Source: an uncultured Verrucomicrobiales bacterium (GTDB lineage: Bacteria > Verrucomicrobiota > Verrucomicrobiia > Verrucomicrobiales > Akkermansiaceae). Taken from it: a stretch of 64,000 nucleotides of DNA. The notes below the pieces were generated by a model that worked only from the letters and a program-made list of their open reading frames with translations, was not told where the DNA came from and did no database searches. Shown one piece after another: positions 59,839 to 64,000 of the stretch. Both the position numbers and the translations under genes were made by a program. Within the stretch, counting starts at the first letter, position 1; the number at the start of each line of letters is the position of its first letter. The stretch is taken from the NCBI GenBank assembly GCA_947039485.1, contig CAMQZC010000001.1, positions 1-64,000 of the forward strand, written 5' to 3'.

Positions 59839-61269
59839 TTATTGAACTGCTGTTGGTGCTGGAGCTGGTGCTGGAGCTACTTCTTCTGCGCTAAGCTGGT
59901 CGAGGGGCTTGCCCTTGTATTGACCGGTCTGTGCTTCGAGGAAGGAGGTGACTTCCTTGAGGCTTTGCTCGGAGACTGTGCCATCAAATTGGGTGTCAAA
60001 CATGAGATTGACCGCATCATAGAGCTTCTCTACCTTGCCTGTGTGGAAGTAGGGTGCGCTCAGTGCGACGTTGCGCAGGGTGGGCACGCGGAACATGTCT
60101 GTGTGCTCAGCCTTCTTGCTGAAATCTGCGCGTCCGCGCGCAGTATCGACGCTTGAATCGGTGAGGTGCTGGCGCATGTCGCCAAAGGTGTGGATGTACT
60201 CAAAGCTCAGACCACCCATAGCAGGACCTGCGTGGCAGGATGCGCAACCGCTGGCTTTGAATACCTCCATGCCGGCAATTTGTGAGTCGCTAAGTGCTTT
60301 TTTGTCACCCTTGAGATAGAGGTCAAAGGCGCTGTTGGGCGTACTCAGTGTCTTCTCAAAGGCTGCGATGGCATCGGTGATGCGCTCCGCTGTGATGCTC
60401 TGGTCGCCATAGACCTGCTCAAAGAGGCCGACGATGGCTGCATCGAGCTGGAGTTTCGCCGCAATCTTTGCCCAATCATCAGCCGTGCTGTATCCCATCT
60501 CAACGGGGTTGAGTGGGGGTCCGCCTGCTTGCTCTTGGAGGTCGCTGGCACGGCCATCCCAGAATTGGCTGATGTGACCTGCGGCGTTGTAGACGGTGGG
60601 GGCATTGACACCACCAAACTGAGGCTTGCCATCCTTGTAGACGCCCTCGGATTTTGCAAGGTTGTCGGTGCCGCCCTTGGTGAGGTCATGGCAGCTGGCG
60701 CAGGATACGGTGTTGTCGCTAGAGAGACGCTTGTCTGCAAAGAGGATGTGACCGAGGGTGATTTTAGCAGCCTCGGTGAGGTTGGCTACGGGTGCTGGGT
60801 CAGCAATTGGCTCAAAGGGGCTTGTGTTGGGGTAGATATCATCGAAAAGTTCCTTGTCGGCATCGCTGATGACCGATGACCAGTGAGCGAGCTTGTAGGC
60901 GGGGACGGGCATGCGACCTGTGTCGATGACGCGGCGCAGCTTGAGGGCATCCACCTTCGTGTTGCGCAGCTCCTTCTGATCACTGAGGACGTAGGCGCGT
61001 TGGGCGCCGAGTACGTCACGCTCCATGAGGCCGAGACTCAGGGCGTTGAGCGGCTCGGGGGCTGTAGCATTGAGTCCGTGGCAGAGCCCGCACTTGGTGT
61101 CAAGTATCTCGGCGGCATGAGCCTTCTTTTGCTCATCGTTCATGCGGGAGAGATTCTCCTTGATGAAATTGTCGTTGAGCTGAATTTGAATAATTTGCGT
61201 TGCGCTAAATCCTACAACGATAACGGCGGCTGTTGTCAACGCGCCAATGATGAGTGTTTTTGCTTTCAT
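59839..61269 (-). CDS. triheme cytochrome c peroxidase (YhjA-like quinol peroxidase)
   Basis: 476 residues. N-terminal membrane anchor (about residues 5-28). Three CxxCH heme sites: CGLCH (residue 60), CASCH (190) and CASCH (342). The second and third lie in the MauG/CcpA diheme peroxidase fold with FWDGRASDLQEQAGGP, FRVPTLRNVALSAPYFHTG. The extra N-terminal heme plus anchor is the layout of E. coli YhjA, which takes electrons from quinol to reduce hydrogen peroxide. The C-terminus ends with a Pro/Ala repeat. An exported enzyme facing the periplasm. The MBL-fold gene follows after 7 bases. Confidence 0.88.
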   Translation of the reverse strand: MKAKTLIIGALTTAAVIVVGFSATQIIQIQLNDNFIKENLSRMNDEQKKAHAAEILDTKCGLCHGLNATAPEPLNALSLGLMERDVLGAQRAYVLSDQKELRNTKVDALKLRRVIDTGRMPVPAYKLAHWSSVISDADKELFDDIYPNTSPFEPIADPAPVANLTEAAKITLGHILFADKRLSSDNTVSCASCHDLTKGGTDNLAKSEGVYKDGKPQFGGVNAPTVYNAAGHISQFWDGRASDLQEQAGGPPLNPVEMGYSTADDWAKIAAKLQLDAAIVGLFEQVYGDQSITAERITDAIAAFEKTLSTPNSAFDLYLKGDKKALSDSQIAGMEVFKASGCASCHAGPAMGGLSFEYIHTFGDMRQHLTDSSVDTARGRADFSKKAEHTDMFRVPTLRNVALSAPYFHTGKVEKLYDAVNLMFDTQFDGTVSEQSLKEVTSFLEAQTGQYKGKPLDQLSAEEVAPAPAPAPTAVQ

Positions 61270-61362
61270 GTGTGAAAATGCTATTTAAAATAACGTGTTG
61301 CACACAGTGTAGCTCATTTGCAGAAAGGCAAGCAAGCTAAAAATATACCTTGCTGACTAATC

Positions 61363-61391
61363 TTGCCTGCTCGCCTTTTTTCTGATACAAT
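61363..61391 (+). promoter_or_regulatory. promoter of the VanX-like gene, near-leaderless GTG start
   Basis: -35 TTGCCT (61363-61368), 17-bp spacer, -10 TACAAT (61386-61391), 7 bases before GTG 61399. Confidence 0.6.
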
Positions 61392-61398
61392 TATTCGC

Positions 61399-62133
61399 GT
61401 GTTATCCCTGATGTCTCGATGTTTGTTGCTGCCTTTATCTACGTTCCTCTTATCTCACTGTGCCGCCCCAGTCCTCGTTGCTACCCTGCCACCCCAGCTC
61501 TGCTTTGTGGATGAAATTGCGCCTAACGTTAAGGTTGATTTGATGTATAGTGGGTCTGATAATTTTGTGGGTCGTCCCATCGCTGGCTATAGTGGAAAGC
61601 GGGCTGTGCTGCGCTACGATACGGCAGCCGCTCTCAAGTTAGCCTCTGAGGAGTTTGCATCAATGGGATATTGCGTGCTGCTCAAGGATGCCTACCGTCC
61701 TTGTCGTGCTCTGGATGATATCTTCGCGTGGTCGCTCACCGATAATCATCGTATGCAGTCGCGCTACTACCCTCGTATCAGCAAGTCGCGCATCCATGCC
61801 GATAAGTACATCGGCAAAGTCTCTGAGCATAGCTGGGGGGTAGCCATGGATATTACGTTGCTGGATGCTAGGACTGGGCAGGAGCTTGATTTGGGGGGTA
61901 GAGTTGATATGCTCGATGATATGTCCGCTACTGAATATCAGGGTAGCCTTATCTCAAAGCAGGCGCATGAGAATCGCATGATGCTGCGCTCAGTGATGGC
62001 GAAGTTTGGCTTTCGTAATTACAGTAAGGAGTGGTGGCACTACTGGCTTAGCCCGGTGGAAAATCCTATCATGAGCTATGATTTTGCGCTGGATGATAGC
62101 ATGCAGAGTGCTCCTTTCTCCAACCGTTATTGA
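61399..62133 (+). CDS. D-alanyl-D-alanine dipeptidase, VanX/DdpX family
   Basis: 244 residues starting with GTG 61399 (ATG 61411 is the alternative). A hydrophobic leader ends LLSHC, a lipobox-like site with an atypical His at -1. The zinc dipeptidase core is complete: YSGSDNFVGRPIAGY, LKDAYRPCRA, SEHSWGVAMD (SxHxxGxxxD) and KEWWHYWL. It hydrolyses D-Ala-D-Ala or related dipeptides. Without vanH/vanA next to it, a role in cell-wall peptide recycling rather than vancomycin resistance is more likely. The long frame to 61363 would start inside the -35. Confidence 0.87.
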   Translation: MLSLMSRCLLLPLSTFLLSHCAAPVLVATLPPQLCFVDEIAPNVKVDLMYSGSDNFVGRPIAGYSGKRAVLRYDTAAALKLASEEFASMGYCVLLKDAYRPCRALDDIFAWSLTDNHRMQSRYYPRISKSRIHADKYIGKVSEHSWGVAMDITLLDARTGQELDLGGRVDMLDDMSATEYQGSLISKQAHENRMMLRSVMAKFGFRNYSKEWWHYWLSPVENPIMSYDFALDDSMQSAPFSNRY

Positions 62134-62166
62134 GCGTGGGGGGCAGGGGGATGTCCAAGCTCTATT

Positions 62167-62598
62167 ATGCCCGAATTTACCAATGCATTCAGCGGTCTTG
62201 CCGCCAAACGTCAATTAACACACACCGAGCTTGTACGCGCAATTCGCTACATGATTGCGGCTGAGTATGAAGCCATCCAACTCTACGAGCAACTCGCAGA
62301 GTCCACCACCAACGCCCTTGCTCGCAAGGTGCTCTACGATATTGCCGATGAGGAGAAGGAACACGCTGGTGAGTTCCGCCGCTTGCTTATGGAGATTGCT
62401 CCTGATGATGAGCAGTTCTACACCGAAGGTGAGTCAGAAACAGAGGAGAATATTAAGATTGTCTGCAAGAATGGAGACTGCGCCTGCTCTCCCTGTGTCT
62501 GCAGCGATGATGACACCTGCTGCAGTGACGAGAAGTCAGATAGCACACCTGCTTGCGAGAAGCCCGCAAAGCAGGCTGATAGCATGCAGGGCATGTGA
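62167..62598 (+). CDS. ferritin-like diiron protein with Cys-rich tail (encapsulated-ferritin-like)
   Basis: 143 residues. The N-terminal part MPEFTNAFSG, AIRYMIAAEYEAIQLYEQ and YDIADEEKEHAGEFRRLL matches the compact two-helix encapsulated ferritin/rubrerythrin-like family; metal ligands would be Glu33, Glu63 and His66. The last 45 residues are different: eight cysteines between residues 100 and 130 (CKNGDCACSPCVC, CC, C), metallothionein-like, in place of an encapsulin-targeting peptide. No encapsulin gene is near. Probably iron or metal handling in the cytosol. It follows the VanX-like gene by 33 bases without its own promoter, and is ended by a strong terminator. Confidence 0.82.
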   Translation: MPEFTNAFSGLAAKRQLTHTELVRAIRYMIAAEYEAIQLYEQLAESTTNALARKVLYDIADEEKEHAGEFRRLLMEIAPDDEQFYTEGESETEENIKIVCKNGDCACSPCVCSDDDTCCSDEKSDSTPACEKPAKQADSMQGM

Positions 62599-62608
62599 GC
62601 CGTAATAA

Positions 62609-62654
62609 AAAAGCAGCCACCTCTTCTCGGATGAAGAGGTGGCTGCTTTTTTGT
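62609..62654. terminator. bidirectional terminator
   Basis: Perfect 19-bp stem 62609-62627 with 62636-62654 including the A-run and T-run; loop 8 bases. It serves the ferritin-like gene and the converging minus-strand gene. Confidence 0.93.
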
Positions 62655-62670
62655 GAGTTTATAGGGAGGG

Positions 62671-63540
62671 TTATTTGCTCTTTTTGTCGGGAGCAGGGTA
62701 AACCTCGGCCACGGCAGAGATGATCTCTGGCAGGTTCTTGGCTATGCGGCTCTCCACGCGCTTGCGCAGCTCAGGCATGGCTGATGGGTCGATTTTGTCC
62801 ATGCCGTTGTATGTCTTGGCGAGGGTGCAGATGAAATGCTCTGTCCACTTCTTATTAAAGCGAGGCTTAGAGAGCATTTTGCTCAGCTCGGGGAGAGTCT
62901 TGCCGATGTTGTAGGCATCACCACCCATGATAAAGACCTCGTGGAAGGTAGCTGAGGATTCATTCTTGCGGAAGAATCCCTTGTCCTTCTCTCGCTGATG
63001 GACGATGCAGCCCACTACCACGTTGATGAGCCTACCCTCATAGCGGCCTGAGTAGACGAGGCTGAGCTGGTCGATACTACACTCGACCTTCTTGCCAAGT
63101 TTGTTGGCGAGCACATCGCGCTTTTCTAAGTAATCACGGGTATCATCACTGACGGGTGATAGGTAAGCGATGTTGAGCTTGAGATCGCTGACATGAGCCT
63201 TGATTTGAGACTTGAGGGCAGGGAGCAGGAGCTCTGATATCTCCTCCGCATCGCGGGTCAGACCCTTGCTTGGGGTCTCAAAGCGAGAAAAGACAAAAGC
63301 ACGTAACTTGAGCTTTTTGTTGAGCATGCTCAGTTGACGTGAGCAGGTGTTACCCTCAAGTTGAGGGTGTTTTTTCCAGAGAATGCTACCTTGACCCTCC
63401 CAACCACCGGGCAGATCGTAGCTAGTTGCAGTCATCTTGTTATCAGCATCCCTGATGACAATCTTGGCCTCTGCAAGCTGCGCACATGCGAGGATGGCGC
63501 AGAGGCTGATGGGTAAGGATAAAAGGGGGAAATATTTCAT
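62671..63540 (-). CDS. secreted protein of unknown function
   Basis: 289 residues with a signal peptide (cleavage after AQLAEA) and an alpha/beta body. Recognisable features are only general: a Cys in GNTCSRQLSML, Cys in ECSIDQLSLVYSGRYEG and VVVGCIVHQREKD, and a Lys-rich C-terminus. The pattern LINVVVGCIVHQ reads as a core strand. I know no family for it. A canonical TTGACA promoter ends 8 bases before the ATG. Confidence 0.7.
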   Translation of the reverse strand: MKYFPLLSLPISLCAILACAQLAEAKIVIRDADNKMTATSYDLPGGWEGQGSILWKKHPQLEGNTCSRQLSMLNKKLKLRAFVFSRFETPSKGLTRDAEEISELLLPALKSQIKAHVSDLKLNIAYLSPVSDDTRDYLEKRDVLANKLGKKVECSIDQLSLVYSGRYEGRLINVVVGCIVHQREKDKGFFRKNESSATFHEVFIMGGDAYNIGKTLPELSKMLSKPRFNKKWTEHFICTLAKTYNGMDKIDPSAMPELRKRVESRIAKNLPEIISAVAEVYPAPDKKSK

Positions 63541-63548
63541 ACATAACC

Positions 63549-63577
63549 ATTCTCTCCTAAATGCTATCTGCTGTCAA
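63549..63577 (-). promoter_or_regulatory. promoter of the secreted protein gene, near-leaderless
   Basis: Minus strand: -35 TTGACA (63572-63577), 17-bp spacer, -10 GAGAAT (63549-63554), 8 bases before the ATG at 63540. Confidence 0.6.
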
Positions 63578-63612
63578 TATCAAAGCGCGCCACTGACATG
63601 CTCTGAATAAGG

Positions 63613-63641
63613 TTGACAGTCTCGGGCATTTAGGCTAAGCT
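63613..63641 (+). promoter_or_regulatory. promoter of the rlmI-like gene, short leader
   Basis: -35 TTGACA (63613-63618), 17-bp spacer, -10 TAAGCT (63636-63641), 9 bases before the ATG at 63651. Confidence 0.6.
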
Positions 63642-63650
63642 CTCCGCACT

Positions 63651-64000
63651 ATGGCAGGTCTTATTATTGCGCCCAAGGCGCGCATCTTTCACGGTCACGA
63701 CTGGGTATACGGTACCGAAGTTAAAGCTGTTTTTGGCAACCCCGCACCTGGAGATGTCGTGCTGCTCAAGGATCAGCGCGATCGTTATCTTGGCTCAGCA
63801 ATGTATAATCCTAACAGTCAGATTATTGCTCGTCGCTTCTCGCGCCGTAAGCAAGATTTGGATCGCGATTTCTTCGTCCGTCGCATCTCCCAAGCAGTGA
63901 CCCTGCGTGAGCGCTGGATGCGCGATGAGCAGATTATGCGCATCGTCTGGAGTGAGAGTGACGGTCTGCCCGGTCTGATCATCGACCGCTACAATGACGT
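63651..64000 (+). CDS. rlmI: class I SAM-dependent rRNA methyltransferase (RlmI-like), 3' truncated by window edge
   Basis: The 116 visible codons encode an N-terminal PUA domain (LIIAPKARIFHGHDWVYGTE, GDVVLLKDQRDRYLGSAMYN) and the start of the RNase H-like linker (VWSESDGLPGLIIDRYND), the arrangement of RlmI/YccW, which methylates C5 of C1962 in 23S rRNA. The catalytic Rossmann domain lies past the window end. The start is ATG 63651, fixed by a promoter ending 9 bases upstream. Confidence 0.88.
   Translation, partial: MAGLIIAPKARIFHGHDWVYGTEVKAVFGNPAPGDVVLLKDQRDRYLGSAMYNPNSQIIARRFSRRKQDLDRDFFVRRISQAVTLRERWMRDEQIMRIVWSESDGLPGLIIDRYND

Noticed and set aside
61399..62133. Vancomycin resistance gene
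   Set aside because: Only the VanX-like dipeptidase is present, with no vanH, vanA/B or regulator. Stand-alone VanX/DdpX proteins commonly act in D-Ala-D-Ala use.

Overview
The window looks like part of the chromosome of a Verrucomicrobiota bacterium, most likely an intestinal, Akkermansia-like lineage. This is inferred from gene content, because no rRNA marker is present. The evidence is a Gram-negative LPS core toolkit (kdtA, kdsB), a DUF1549/DUF1553 plus DUF1501 plus PPC-domain gene set typical of the Planctomycetes-Verrucomicrobia group, an N-acetylhexosamine 1-kinase-like gene, and a GH110-type alpha-galactosidase of the kind used on mucin and blood-group glycans. There is no phage, insertion sequence, CRISPR array, rRNA or recognisable tRNA. 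It is a dense, mostly housekeeping region with a few accessory islands.

Layout: 1-9.6 kb holds kdtA (5' truncated), a DUF2062 protein, dnaA, thiL, a CPBP protease, unknown proteins, a PanE-like reductase and a 42-residue basic protein. 9.7-16.5 kb holds the hexosamine kinase/nucleotidyltransferase pair, rmuC and a NitT/TauT-type ABC transporter. 16.6-25 kb holds an RppH-like Nudix hydrolase, trmO, a serine hydrolase, a lipid kinase, cdsA, class I fumarase, rplY/ctc and folP. 25-32.6 kb is a membrane protein and the Rid/PPC/DUF1501/DUF1549 operon. 32.8-40.4 kb holds pdxH, a BspA-like protein, a BASS-like transporter, a PgpH-like HD protein, a CorC-like protein, a parvulin and aroA. 40.4-46.6 kb holds tatA and a type II secretion/type IV pilus module with two tandem GspE/PilB ATPases. 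46.7-64 kb holds the GH110-like enzyme, ferritin, malic enzyme, an HU-like protein, parE, glcD, dapF, aroK, uppS, kdsB, a YycJ-like hydrolase, a triheme cytochrome c peroxidase, a VanX-like dipeptidase, a ferritin-like protein with a Cys-rich tail, and the start of rlmI.

The strongest general signal concerns gene starts. At 17 genes on both strands a sigma-70-like promoter (-35 near TTGCCA/TTGCTA, a 17-18 bp spacer, -10 near TAxxxT) ends only 6-10 bases before the start codon, so the predicted mRNA leader is 0-4 nt. Genes with longer leaders also lack an obvious Shine-Dalgarno motif. This organism therefore appears to make heavy use of leaderless or near-leaderless mRNAs. The pattern also resolves several start codons (5668, 16483, 16640, 38075, 40587, 40700, 61399).

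Functionally, the genes join envelope biogenesis (kdtA, kdsB, uppS, cdsA, dapF), glycan salvage (GH110, hexosamine kinase, nucleotidyltransferase), chorismate and cofactor synthesis (aroA, aroK, thiL, folP, pdxH), and iron/peroxide handling (ferritin, ferritin-like protein, triheme peroxidase).
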